Below are positions 35,720-43,512 of a stretch of 64,000 bases of DNA, piece after piece. The notes beneath the pieces were generated by a model, which was given only the letters and a program-made list of their open reading frames with translations, ran no database searches and was not told the DNA's origin. A program made the position numbers and the translations under genes. The stretch comes from Paenibacillus sp. MSJ-34. Lineage in GTDB: Bacteria > Bacillota > Bacilli > Paenibacillales > Paenibacillaceae. Numbering within the stretch: position 1 is the first letter of the stretch; the number at the start of each line of letters is the position of its first letter. The stretch covers positions 28,235-92,234 of the forward strand of contig NZ_JAHLPR010000025.1 in assembly GCF_018918005.1 (NCBI RefSeq). The letters are read 5' to 3'.

Positions 35720-36670
35720 ATGGAACTTTATTTTCTCGGTACGGGGGCGGGCATGCCGTCGCCGCAACGAAACGTAACGTCGATCGCGCTGCGGCTTTTC
35801 GCCGAGCGGGGGACGTTCTGGCTGTTCGACTGCGGCGAAGGCACGCAGCACCAAATATTAAAGTCGCCGCTCAAGCTTCGCAAATTGGAAAACATATTTA
35901 TCACTCACTTGCATGGAGATCATCTCTTCGGATTGCCGGGCTTGCTGTCCAGCCGCGCTTACCAGGGCGGCCAAGATCCGCTTGCCGTTTACGGTCCTCC
36001 CGGAATTCGCGATTGGCTCGAAACGACGCTTCATCTTAGCCAATCCCGATTGCATTATCAATTGACGATCCATGAAATTGCCGAAGGGACGGTTTTTGAG
36101 GACGACCGGATGACGGTGGAAACGGCGAAGCTCGACCATCGAATTGACAGTTACGGCTACCGCATCGCGGAGAAGGAAAGGCCCGGCAAGTTGAAGGCGG
36201 AAGAGCTTCGGCGCCGCGGCCTGAGACCGGGACCGCATTACGGAGCGTTGAAACGGGGAGAAGACGTAACGCTGCCGGACGGAACGACCGTGACGGCCGC
36301 AGAAGTGACGAGCGGGCCGCAGCAAGGGGCTACGGTCGTTATATTGGGAGACACCCGTCCTTGCGAAGGCGCGTCGAAGCTCGCCCGCCAAGCGGATATG
36401 CTCGTGCATGAAGCTACTTATTCGCATGATTTGAGCGATCTGGCGCATGAATATTATCACAGCACGTCCGCGCAAGCCGCGCAAACCGCATTGGCCGCCG
36501 GGGCGAGGGGGCTGATCGTGACGCACTTCAGCAGCAGATATAAAGATATCGAAGCGCTGCAACCGCTGCTCGGCGAGGCGAAAGCGATCTTTCCCAACAC
36601 AATGCTGGCGGAGGAACATGTTTTATACCCTGTCTCGGCCCGAACGGGCCGAGCATCCGGGCATACATAG
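35720..36670 (+). CDS. rnz: Ribonuclease Z
   Basis: This 316-residue metallo-beta-lactamase-fold nuclease trims tRNA 3' ends. It has the zinc motif THLHGDHLFGLPGL (HxHxDH), GTGAGMPSPQRNVTS at the N-terminus, the later ligands in GDTRPC and VHEATYSHDL and HFSSRY. Start ATG 35720 follows AAGGAGGTCA; an upstream in-frame extension lies in the structured element and lacks a ribosome site. Confidence 0.95.
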   Translation: MELYFLGTGAGMPSPQRNVTSIALRLFAERGTFWLFDCGEGTQHQILKSPLKLRKLENIFITHLHGDHLFGLPGLLSSRAYQGGQDPLAVYGPPGIRDWLETTLHLSQSRLHYQLTIHEIAEGTVFEDDRMTVETAKLDHRIDSYGYRIAEKERPGKLKAEELRRRGLRPGPHYGALKRGEDVTLPDGTTVTAAEVTSGPQQGATVVILGDTRPCEGASKLARQADMLVHEATYSHDLSDLAHEYYHSTSAQAAQTALAAGARGLIVTHFSSRYKDIEALQPLLGEAKAIFPNTMLAEEHVLYPVSARTGRASGHT

Positions 36671-36842
36671 CGCCGATACGGGAAATGGGCGTCCAGTGGG
36701 AAATACGCAGCTCTTTTCCCGGGAAAGCGCAGGAAATGACAGGTTACAGCAAGGCGCACGAAGATTTTGGCGGCCGCCGTTCGATTTCATTCGACGCTTT
36801 TGCCGCGGAATAGTTTCATTTTGACTTCTTTCACACAATTTC

Positions 36843-36869
36843 TTGAAAAAATAGGCCGCAAACTATAAT
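36843..36869 (+). promoter_or_regulatory. Candidate promoter of the glycosylase-nfo operon
   Basis: TTGAAA at 36843-36848 and TATAAT at 36864-36869 with a 15-base spacer (short), 43 bases before the ATG. The -10 is consensus. Confidence 0.45.
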
Positions 36870-36912
36870 ATGGTAAGAAACGCGGAATCGACCGGAAAGG
36901 ATAGAGAAGAGT

Positions 36913-37728
36913 ATGCCGGAATTACCGGAAATGGAAATTTACAAAAAACTGCTCTCCGACCGCATCGTCGGAAAAACGATTACGAATGCAACCGTCAATC
37001 GGGCGAAATCGGTTAACATAGATGCGCGGCAATTCGAAAGCGAGCTTGTCGGCAAACAAATATTGTTTGTCGAACGCCGCGCCAAGTATTTAATTTTCCA
37101 TTTGGATAACGGGCGCAGATTGCTGCTTCATTTGATGCTCGGAGGATTGATGTTTTACGGCACTCCCGATGAGAAGCCGGATCGCACGACACAGGTGGAA
37201 ATCTCGTTCGGCGATGCGACGCTCTATTTTATCGGGCTTCGCTTGGGGTATCTTCATTTATTGTCCGTGAACGATACGGATGAGGCGTTATCCGACCTGG
37301 GGCCGGAACCGTTCGATCGGAGAATGACGGCGGATAAATTCAGTCAATTATGCCGGAATAAACGCGGGACGCTTAAGTCGGCGCTTGTCAATCAAAGCTT
37401 TATCGCCGGCATCGGCAATTGTTATTCCGACGAAATCGCATTTGGCGCTTCATTGCTGCCGTCGGCCAAGCTGCAGGATCTGGAGCCGCCTGCGATCGAA
37501 CGGCTTTACCGATCGATGCATTCGATATTGCGGGAAGCGGTGGAATCGGGCGGTTACGTGGAGATGCCGTTAACGGCAGACGATGCGTTGACGGGCGGGT
37601 ATAACGCCCGCTTGAAAGTATACGATCGGGAAGGGGAAGCTTGTCCGCGTTGCGGCACCGCGATCGTAAGAACGGAAATCGCTTCCCGCAAAGCTTTCTT
37701 GTGTCCCGGATGCCAGCATGCAAAGTAA
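36913..37728 (+). CDS. Fpg/Nei-family DNA glycosylase
   Basis: This 271-residue protein has catalytic Pro2-Glu3 (MPELPEM), Lys58 (RRAKYL), a helix-two-turn-helix (NQSFIAGIGNCYSDEI) and a C-terminal zinc finger CPRCG ... CPGCQ. It should excise oxidised bases and nick the abasic site. It is somewhat divergent from canonical MutM (HLMLGGLM in place of HLGMSG), so it may be a paralogue with altered specificity. AAAGGATAGAG precedes the ATG. It overlaps nfo by 11 bases. Confidence 0.9.
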   Translation: MPELPEMEIYKKLLSDRIVGKTITNATVNRAKSVNIDARQFESELVGKQILFVERRAKYLIFHLDNGRRLLLHLMLGGLMFYGTPDEKPDRTTQVEISFGDATLYFIGLRLGYLHLLSVNDTDEALSDLGPEPFDRRMTADKFSQLCRNKRGTLKSALVNQSFIAGIGNCYSDEIAFGASLLPSAKLQDLEPPAIERLYRSMHSILREAVESGGYVEMPLTADDALTGGYNARLKVYDREGEACPRCGTAIVRTEIASRKAFLCPGCQHAK

Positions 37729-38584
37729 AACGCCGTTGATCGGATGTCATGTAAGCATACGCGAAGGTTATTATCAAGCGGCCGTCGCCGCAGCCCGGCT
37801 CGGTGCGAAATCGTTTCAGTATTTTCCTAAAAATCCGCGCGGCTTGAGCGTGAAAGCATTCGACCGAAGAGACGCCGAACGATGCGCCGCCTTTTGCAGG
37901 GAGCAAGGAATGCCGTCCATCGCCCATACGCCGTATCCGACCAATTTGGCGGTGGACGCTTCCGCAAGTCGCGAGCAGTTCGAGCGGACGGTCGCTTCCT
38001 TGGTAAACGATCTGCAAATTGCCGACGCCTGCGGTTCCGTCGGAGCGGTCGTTCATTTCGGCATCTACAAAGGACAGGATCCGCTGCAAGGCTATAAAAA
38101 TATAATACAATGTCTTAATACCGTGTTATACGCTTGGGAAGGCGCCGCGCTGCTCCTGATCGAAAATCAGTCCGGCGATCATGCGAAAATGGGGATGGCG
38201 CTGGAGGAATTGGTGCAAATCCGCAATTTAACGTCATTTCCCGAAAAAATCGGCTTTTGCTTCGATACATGCCATGCGTTTGCGAGCGGGATATGGACGG
38301 GGACCAATACGGACGAATTGCTGCGGAAAGGACAGGAACTGCATTATTGGGAATATTTGCGCGCCGTTCATTTGAACGATTCGAAATATCCGGCGGGGTC
38401 GCACCGCGATCGGCACGAAAATATCGGAAAAGGGCATATTGGGGCGGCTGCGCTGAAGTCGCTGCTGGCAGCCAAACCGTTCGGCGATTTGCCAGCCGTT
38501 CTTGAGACGCCTGTTCCGGCCAGCGGATCGCATCGGGAGGAAATCGAATATGCGTCAGCAATGGCAGAGGGGATGAAACGATGA
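37718..38584 (+). CDS. nfo: Endonuclease IV (AP endonuclease)
   Basis: The 288-residue TIM-barrel protein retains the three-zinc ligand set: IAHTPYP (His), VVHFG (His), LIENQSG (Glu), CFDTCHAF (Asp, His), HLNDSK (His), SHRDRHENIGKG (Asp, His) and LETPVP (Glu). It cleaves 5' to abasic sites left by glycosylases such as its upstream partner. Overlapping reading frames with the glycosylase gene suggest coupled translation. Confidence 0.94.
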   Translation: MQSKTPLIGCHVSIREGYYQAAVAAARLGAKSFQYFPKNPRGLSVKAFDRRDAERCAAFCREQGMPSIAHTPYPTNLAVDASASREQFERTVASLVNDLQIADACGSVGAVVHFGIYKGQDPLQGYKNIIQCLNTVLYAWEGAALLLIENQSGDHAKMGMALEELVQIRNLTSFPEKIGFCFDTCHAFASGIWTGTNTDELLRKGQELHYWEYLRAVHLNDSKYPAGSHRDRHENIGKGHIGAAALKSLLAAKPFGDLPAVLETPVPASGSHREEIEYASAMAEGMKR

Positions 38585-38931
38585 TTCACGTTTTTCTGGA
38601 CGATTGCCGCCGCCCTCCGGCGGGATTCGTGCTTGCGCGCACGGCGGAGGAATGCTTGCTGCTGTTGGAGGATGGCGACGTCGACATGTTGTCGCTTGAT
38701 CACGATCTAGGTTTCGACGAGGCGAACGGAACGGAACTCGTCAAGCAAATGGTGCTGCGGAATGTATATCCGCGCGAAATCTTCCTGCATACGTCAAGTC
38801 CGTTCGGCAGAAGGGAAATGTACGAGCTGCTGTATCAACATAAGCCGGAACATGTGAAGCTGCATTACGGCCCGATGACGCCCGAGGCGCTGGAAAGAGC
38901 GAGGTTGGCCTCCGATGATGCGAGAGATTAG
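38581..38931 (+). CDS. Receiver-like protein (cyclic-phosphate processing receiver family)
   Basis: This 116-residue protein has a CheY-like pattern: IHVFLDDCRRPPAGF (acidic pair), SLDHDLGFDEANGTELV (putative phospho-acceptor-type Asp) and IFLHTSSP. It matches my recollection of the cREC family proposed by comparative genomics to act with nucleotide or RNA cyclic-phosphate systems. No kinase or output domain is attached. Its ATG overlaps the nfo stop (ATGA). Function in the repair operon is unknown. Confidence 0.7.
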   Translation: MIHVFLDDCRRPPAGFVLARTAEECLLLLEDGDVDMLSLDHDLGFDEANGTELVKQMVLRNVYPREIFLHTSSPFGRREMYELLYQHKPEHVKLHYGPMTPEALERARLASDDARD

Positions 38932-39244
38932 CGAGCATGACGTCTTGCAGACGATCGCCAGTCGGCGGGAGCCCCTCTTTCTTTATTTATATACTCCGTT
39001 ATGCGGAACTTGCAAAGCGGCCGAACGCATGTTGGACATCGTCATGGAAACGTTGAATACGGAAGCGATGAAGACGAATGTCAATTTCGCGCCGCGGCTT
39101 GTAGCGGAATTCCGGATCGAAAGCGTCCCGTGCCTGCTTGCTTTCCGTTCCGATGAGGGCGAAGCGCCGGAGAAATTGTACGCATTTCAGTCCGTCACGC
39201 ATTTATTCCATTTCATGAACGATAAAAGGTGTGATCATCCATGA
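38915..39244 (+). CDS. Thioredoxin-like protein
   Basis: The 109-residue product has an active-site CGTC (YTPLCGTCKAAERML), a cis-Pro region ESVPCLL and no signal peptide, so it acts in the cytoplasm as a dithiol-disulfide exchanger. It overlaps its upstream neighbour by 17 bases and the next gene by 4, which places it in the same operon. Confidence 0.85.
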   Translation: MMREISEHDVLQTIASRREPLFLYLYTPLCGTCKAAERMLDIVMETLNTEAMKTNVNFAPRLVAEFRIESVPCLLAFRSDEGEAPEKLYAFQSVTHLFHFMNDKRCDHP

Positions 39245-40026
39245 TTCAATTACGAAATATTACGTTGCGCCGCGAGGACCATCTCATTCTCGATCGCGTC
39301 AATCTGGAAGTGAAAGAAAACGAGCATTGGGTGATACTGGGACGCAACGGATCCGGCAAGACGACGCTGCTAGAGTTGATTACCGGCTACATATTTCCGT
39401 CGGACGGACAGGTGAAAGTGATGGGCAACTTGTACGGCGATTGCGACGTTCGCGAAGTGCGTAAACGGATCGGTTATCTTAGCCAGTCGCTGATGGAAAA
39501 GTTGGCGCTGCGCGATCCGGTATGGGAAGTTGTCGCCACGGGCGAATACGGCTTTCTCCGCTTTTACCAGTCCGTTCCGGACGAGGTGCGGGCGAAAGCC
39601 GAGGCGTTGCTGGATGAAGTGGATCTCGGCCGGCTGCGGGACCATCCGTTAGGGACGCTGTCCCAAGGCGAACGGAAAAAAGTCATGCTGGCGCGCGCCT
39701 TAATGTCCGAGCCGTCTGTCTTGATTATGGACGAGCCTTGCGCCGGGCTTGATTTGTATGAACGTGAAAAATTTCTCGACCAATTAAACTTGCTGCAAAA
39801 ACGCGACATCACCTTAATTTACGTCACCCATCATATGGAGGAAATGATTCCGATATTTACTCATGTAGCGCTTATGCACCAAGGAAAAGTGATTGCGGCA
39901 GGCGACAAACGAAGCGTTCTAACAAGCGAAACGCTCATGCGGGCATACGAGGTTCCCGTTTCGATCGATTGGCAGGACGGCAGACCGTGGACGCGCGTTG
40001 TATCCGCACATGACGGAGGTTCGTAA
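39241..40026 (+). CDS. ABC-type ATP-binding protein, YlmA-like
   Basis: This 261-residue ATPase has Walker A GRNGSGKTT, signature LSQGERKKV, Walker B VLIMDEPCAGLD and switch His in YVTHHMEEM. No permease gene is adjacent. It resembles B. subtilis YlmA, a lone ATPase related to molybdate ModF-type proteins, with unknown role. The start overlaps the thioredoxin stop by 4 bases. Confidence 0.87.
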   Translation: MIQLRNITLRREDHLILDRVNLEVKENEHWVILGRNGSGKTTLLELITGYIFPSDGQVKVMGNLYGDCDVREVRKRIGYLSQSLMEKLALRDPVWEVVATGEYGFLRFYQSVPDEVRAKAEALLDEVDLGRLRDHPLGTLSQGERKKVMLARALMSEPSVLIMDEPCAGLDLYEREKFLDQLNLLQKRDITLIYVTHHMEEMIPIFTHVALMHQGKVIAAGDKRSVLTSETLMRAYEVPVSIDWQDGRPWTRVVSAHDGGS

Positions 40027-40029
40027 CAG

Positions 40030-41118
40030 TTGAAAACAGAACGGCAACCAAATGAACGACAATGGGAAAGCAACATCAACGATGCCGAAGAAAACGGCGG
40101 CACGCGTTGGATCGCCACGGCGAATCACAGCTTTGCGCCGTACGCGCAAGAAGAATTCCGGCGTTTGTTCGGGCAAATCAAGAGCGTGCAGCTCATACCC
40201 GGCGAAACGTTTCTGATCGAGCTTCCGGCAAGCGCCGAAGAAGTGGGCGCCCGCCTCAAGGCGGAGCCGCCGATCTTTGTCCGCCATATCCAGCCGGTGG
40301 ATCGCTTCTGGAAGTTGGAGGACGGCGTGGAAGAGTTGAAGGCGCTCCGTTCTTTTATTGCAGCGAATGAGCAAAGGCTGAGCGGAAAGCGCGCCGCGGT
40401 TCAAATACGCCGGACGGAAGGAACGGCGACGTCTCTTGCGGTCGCGGAAGCGAAGGCCGAGTTGGAAGAGGCACTACGCGCCGTTTCAAGCGAACCGGTT
40501 CTTCGCGACGCGGATTGGGTACTATCCGTCTTCGCCGCGACCGGCATGCTGTATGCCGGCATTTCGCGCCCGGAAGACAATATAAGCGATTGGTCCGGCG
40601 GAGCGATCCGTTTCAAGCGGGAAGAAGGGCAAATATCGCGGGCGAAATTCAAGCTCCTCGAGGCGGAGCGCGTATTTGGGCTCGACTTGGCAAGTTGCCG
40701 GGAAGGGCTGGATATCGGCGCGGCGCCGGGCGGCTGGACATCTCTTTTGCTGGAACGCGGGTTGCGGGTCACTGCCGTCGATCCTGCCGAGCTCCATCCG
40801 TCGCTTATTCGGCATCGCAACCTTACCTATTTGCGCAAGAACGCCTCGAAGGTCCGGTTTCGGCCGGATCAATTCGATTTGCTCGTTTGCGATATGAGTT
40901 GGAGCCCGATGCAGATGGTCAAGCTCGTGTCGGAATTGTTATATTCGCTTCGACAAGGAGGCATCGCGATCGTAACCGTGAAGCTGATGCATAAGAAGCC
41001 GATGCAGACGATTCGCGAAGTGATCGTGCGATTCGGCGAGCAGCGGCTGCAATTGCAGCAAGCGAAGCAGTTGTTTCACAACCGCGACGAAATTACGCTT
41101 TATATGATTAAATATTAA
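40030..41118 (+). CDS. RlmM/FtsJ-like ribose 2'-O-methyltransferase
   Basis: The 362-residue protein has an N-terminal THUMP-like half (WIATANHSFAPYAQEEFRRLFG) and a FtsJ-type Rossmann domain: SRAKFKLLEA with catalytic Lys, GLDIGAAPGGWTSLLL (SAM motif I), DLLVCDMSW and IVTVKLMHK (catalytic Asp and Lys of the K-D-K-E tetrad). E. coli RlmM modifies C2498 of 23S rRNA; the target here is inferred. TTG start with GGAGG upstream, at the end of the operon begun by the glycosylase. Confidence 0.85.
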   Translation: MKTERQPNERQWESNINDAEENGGTRWIATANHSFAPYAQEEFRRLFGQIKSVQLIPGETFLIELPASAEEVGARLKAEPPIFVRHIQPVDRFWKLEDGVEELKALRSFIAANEQRLSGKRAAVQIRRTEGTATSLAVAEAKAELEEALRAVSSEPVLRDADWVLSVFAATGMLYAGISRPEDNISDWSGGAIRFKREEGQISRAKFKLLEAERVFGLDLASCREGLDIGAAPGGWTSLLLERGLRVTAVDPAELHPSLIRHRNLTYLRKNASKVRFRPDQFDLLVCDMSWSPMQMVKLVSELLYSLRQGGIAIVTVKLMHKKPMQTIREVIVRFGEQRLQLQQAKQLFHNRDEITLYMIKY

Positions 41119-41138
41119 AGAAATTAATGAAATACGGT

Positions 41139-41179
41139 AAAAAAACGGCAGCCGAACCGCTTGGGTTCAGGCTGCCGTT
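41139..41179 (-). terminator. Strong hairpin terminator between convergent genes
   Basis: AACGGCAGCC / GGCTGCCGTT outer stem with inner GAACC / GGTTC; seven T follow on the minus strand, so it mainly serves the SRPBCC gene and may also stop the methyltransferase transcript. Confidence 0.85.
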
Positions 41180-41210
41180 CGTTGCCGCACCCGCTGCTTG
41201 CCCAGTCGTG

Positions 41211-41681
41211 TCAGCGGTTGGCATGGGCGTCAGGCGCCTTGTCCGCGACAAGATTCAACGTAACGTTATGTTCGAGAAGAGCTTTCAAACCGCAGAGGAC
41301 CATCGTGTATCCGCCCATCGAGTCAATGGCTTGATTGACGATTTCGTCTCCGCTGCCCGCAAACCCCGAGTGGGTAATCGTAACAAACGTTTCGCGATCG
41401 GCACGGACGGCGAATGTCCACTCGGTCAAGGTTCCGTCGTACGACGATTCGATCAAAATCCGCTTGTTCGGCTCGATCTCTTTCACCAAAACTTCGTCCC
41501 AAACGCCATACATTTCCCAATCCCAACGGATACGCTTTCCCGCTTCCAATTTTCCGCTCGCTTTCGTAAACCAAAATCGTGCCGTAATCGCCGGGTCGAT
41601 AAAAGCTTCGAACACTTCTTCCACCGGCCTGCGAATCAGCATTTCCGCTTTCACTACAGGCGGATGATTCCATTCAGCCAT
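41211..41681 (-). CDS. SRPBCC/AHSA1-domain protein
   Basis: This 156-residue protein matches the START-like AHSA1 domain (VVKAEMLIRRPVEEVFEAFIDPAITARFWFTKASGKLEAG ... WTFAVRADRETFVTITHSGF). Such proteins bind hydrophobic ligands or partners; no role is known. GAAAGGA precedes the ATG. It has no obvious functional link to neighbours. Confidence 0.88.
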   Translation of the reverse strand: MAEWNHPPVVKAEMLIRRPVEEVFEAFIDPAITARFWFTKASGKLEAGKRIRWDWEMYGVWDEVLVKEIEPNKRILIESSYDGTLTEWTFAVRADRETFVTITHSGFAGSGDEIVNQAIDSMGGYTMVLCGLKALLEHNVTLNLVADKAPDAHANR

Positions 41682-41800
41682 CTTGATCGTTCCTTTCTTT
41701 CGTTTTTTCTAGAATAGCATACGGCCGTTACAAAAATTTCTTATCAATTGCGCTTCATACATTATTTTATCCATCGAGACAACATTGCAAAAAAATAGAC

Positions 41801-41830
41801 TGGACAAAACAGGAAGCGTTGTTCTATAAT
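41801..41830 (+). promoter_or_regulatory. Sigma-A-type promoter upstream of the Tad-like operon
   Basis: TGGACA at 41801-41806, 18 bases, TATAAT at 41825-41830. It precedes a long terminator-like hairpin at 41865-41944, leaving a 160-base leader before the kinase gene. Confidence 0.6.
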
Positions 41831-41836
41831 AAATCA

Positions 41837-41945
41837 CAAATTGAACATCATATTTCCAATTCAGGGAAAGCATCCCGAAACGTATGGACGAAGCGGACGA
41901 ACCGTTCGCAAAGCGCCGTATTTTTCGGAGGCTTTCCTTTTTTTG
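41837..41945 (+). ncRNA. Leader hairpin with terminator signature, attenuator or small RNA
   Basis: A near-continuous stem forms from GGAAAGC (41865-41871), CCGAAA (41875-41880) and GTATGG (41882-41887) with CCGTAT (41916-41921), TTTCGG (41923-41928) and GCTTTCC (41931-41937). The apical part folds as GCGGAC / GTTCGC, and seven T follow. This is an intrinsic terminator directly after the promoter. The RNA could be a 110-base transcript or a conditional leader for the operon. The rest of the 41682-41999 gap holds no other feature I can see. Confidence 0.55.
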
Positions 41946-41999
41946 TTTGCCGCGATTGCCATCGAAGCGGACAAACGATGACAGGGGGGATCGATCGGG

Positions 42000-43499
42000 A
42001 TGAACATGAAATCCAAATTAGTTCCTCAAAGCGTCGTCGGCGGCAGATACCGGGTAATCGGCCGGATCGGCGCGGGGGGAATGAGCAGCGTATATTTGGT
42101 CGAGGACGACAAGTTGAAAGGGAAGCGATGGGCGCTTAAGGAAACGGTCGTCCCGGACAAAACGGCATACCGGAACGTTGCGGAGGAAGCGGAAATGCTA
42201 ATCCGTCTCAATCACCCGTTCTTGCCGCGCATCGTCGATTTCTTCGCGCCCGACGAGGACGGATTGATGTATTTGGTGATGGATTATATCGAAGGGGAGA
42301 CGTTGGCCTGTTATTTTGCCCGTCATAACGGGAAATTGCCCTTTAAGGCGGTCGTCGGCTACGGGCTGCAATTATGCGAGGTGCTTCATTATTTGCATAC
42401 CCGGAACCCGCCGGTCGTGTACCGGGACATGAAGCCGTCGAACGTCATGGTGACGCCGCAAGGACAAATCCGCCTGATCGATTTCGGGATCGCCCGCCGT
42501 TTCAAGCCGTCGCAATCCGACGATACGATTCGTCTGGGTACGGTCGGCTTCGCCGCGCCGGAGCAATACGAAGGCCAGCAAAGCGAGACGCGCAGCGATC
42601 TTTACGGATTAGGCGCGCTGCTGATGCATTTGCTGAGCGCGGGCAGAGCGACGGTTCTATCGCCCCAATACGAACGGCTGTTGCAAGACGATGTGCCTCC
42701 GGGCTTCCGTCCCGTGCTGGCGAAACTATTGCAATACGATCCGAAGGATCGGTACAGCAGCGCGGAACAAGCAAGGAATGCGCTGTTGCCGTTCGCGCAA
42801 CCGGAAGCTAGCGGGATCGCCCGCCAATCCGCCGCAGCCGCCTTCGCCTGGATCGGCACGGCCGTCGTAGCCGTCGGGGGCGTTTCTAAGGGCGTCGGCA
42901 CGACGCATACGGCCATTGTGATTGCGCACTATTTGGCGCGCAGGAAGGTGCGGGTCGCAATTAGGGAATGCGGCGGCGAAGAGGCGTTCGCGCGAATCGA
43001 AAGCGCCTACGAAGGATTGGACGGGCAATTTCAACCGACGGAACGATTCGCGGTCAACGGGGTGGAATACATCAAAGGACATGCCGACTTGGACATGCAG
43101 TCGATGCTTGCGGAAGGATACGACTTTTTGGTTCTCGATTTGGGAAACGTTTGCGAGTCGAACGATTTGTCCGAATTTTTCAGAGCGAACTTTCCCATTG
43201 TCGTCGCGTCCGGCGCCGAGTGGAGGCAGCAGGATTTGCGCCGTTTTTTGCAGCGGTATGGCGACAAAGAGAAGGGGAATTGGAAGTACTTCATTCCGCT
43301 TGCGAATCGACGGACGGTGCGCGACATTCAAAAATCGTTTCAATTGCGTTCCGTCACGGCGCTTCCGTTTCATCCCGATCCGTTCGCGGCGGGCATCGAA
43401 ACGAATCAGCGGCTGGACGCCGTCTTCGCCGATTGGATCGCCTCAAAGGGGAAGGGGGGACGGACGTTTAGCCGCTTTGGAATGAGGATAGGCCGATAA
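42000..43499 (+). CDS. Ser/Thr protein kinase fused to a ParA/MinD-like domain
   Basis: This 499-residue protein has a Hanks-type kinase at about residues 15-265: glycine loop IGAGGMSSVY, K47 (WALKE), YRDMKPSN (D143 catalytic, Tyr in place of HRD His), D161FG and APE. A second half begins with GVSKGVGTTHTAI (about 294-306), a degenerate Walker A resembling TadZ/CpaE, then LVLDLGN, so it looks like a MinD-like localisation ATPase. No TM segment is evident. GGGGGGA lies upstream of ATG. It opens the Tad-like operon and may tie assembly to signalling; the partner and substrate are unknown. Confidence 0.82.
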   Translation: MNMKSKLVPQSVVGGRYRVIGRIGAGGMSSVYLVEDDKLKGKRWALKETVVPDKTAYRNVAEEAEMLIRLNHPFLPRIVDFFAPDEDGLMYLVMDYIEGETLACYFARHNGKLPFKAVVGYGLQLCEVLHYLHTRNPPVVYRDMKPSNVMVTPQGQIRLIDFGIARRFKPSQSDDTIRLGTVGFAAPEQYEGQQSETRSDLYGLGALLMHLLSAGRATVLSPQYERLLQDDVPPGFRPVLAKLLQYDPKDRYSSAEQARNALLPFAQPEASGIARQSAAAAFAWIGTAVVAVGGVSKGVGTTHTAIVIAHYLARRKVRVAIRECGGEEAFARIESAYEGLDGQFQPTERFAVNGVEYIKGHADLDMQSMLAEGYDFLVLDLGNVCESNDLSEFFRANFPIVVASGAEWRQQDLRRFLQRYGDKEKGNWKYFIPLANRRTVRDIQKSFQLRSVTALPFHPDPFAAGIETNQRLDAVFADWIASKGKGGRTFSRFGMRIGR

Positions 43500-43512
43500 A
43501 GGAGCGAAAGAG

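Noticed and set aside
41127..41717. Plus-strand ORF opposite the SRPBCC gene
   Set aside because: Antisense to a gene with clear domain similarity; no ribosome site or recognisable motifs.
41837..41945. Cyclic-di-GMP (GEMM) riboswitch
   Set aside because: Only a short GCAAAGC-like stretch matches; the conserved core and P1b stem are not present, so no riboswitch is called.
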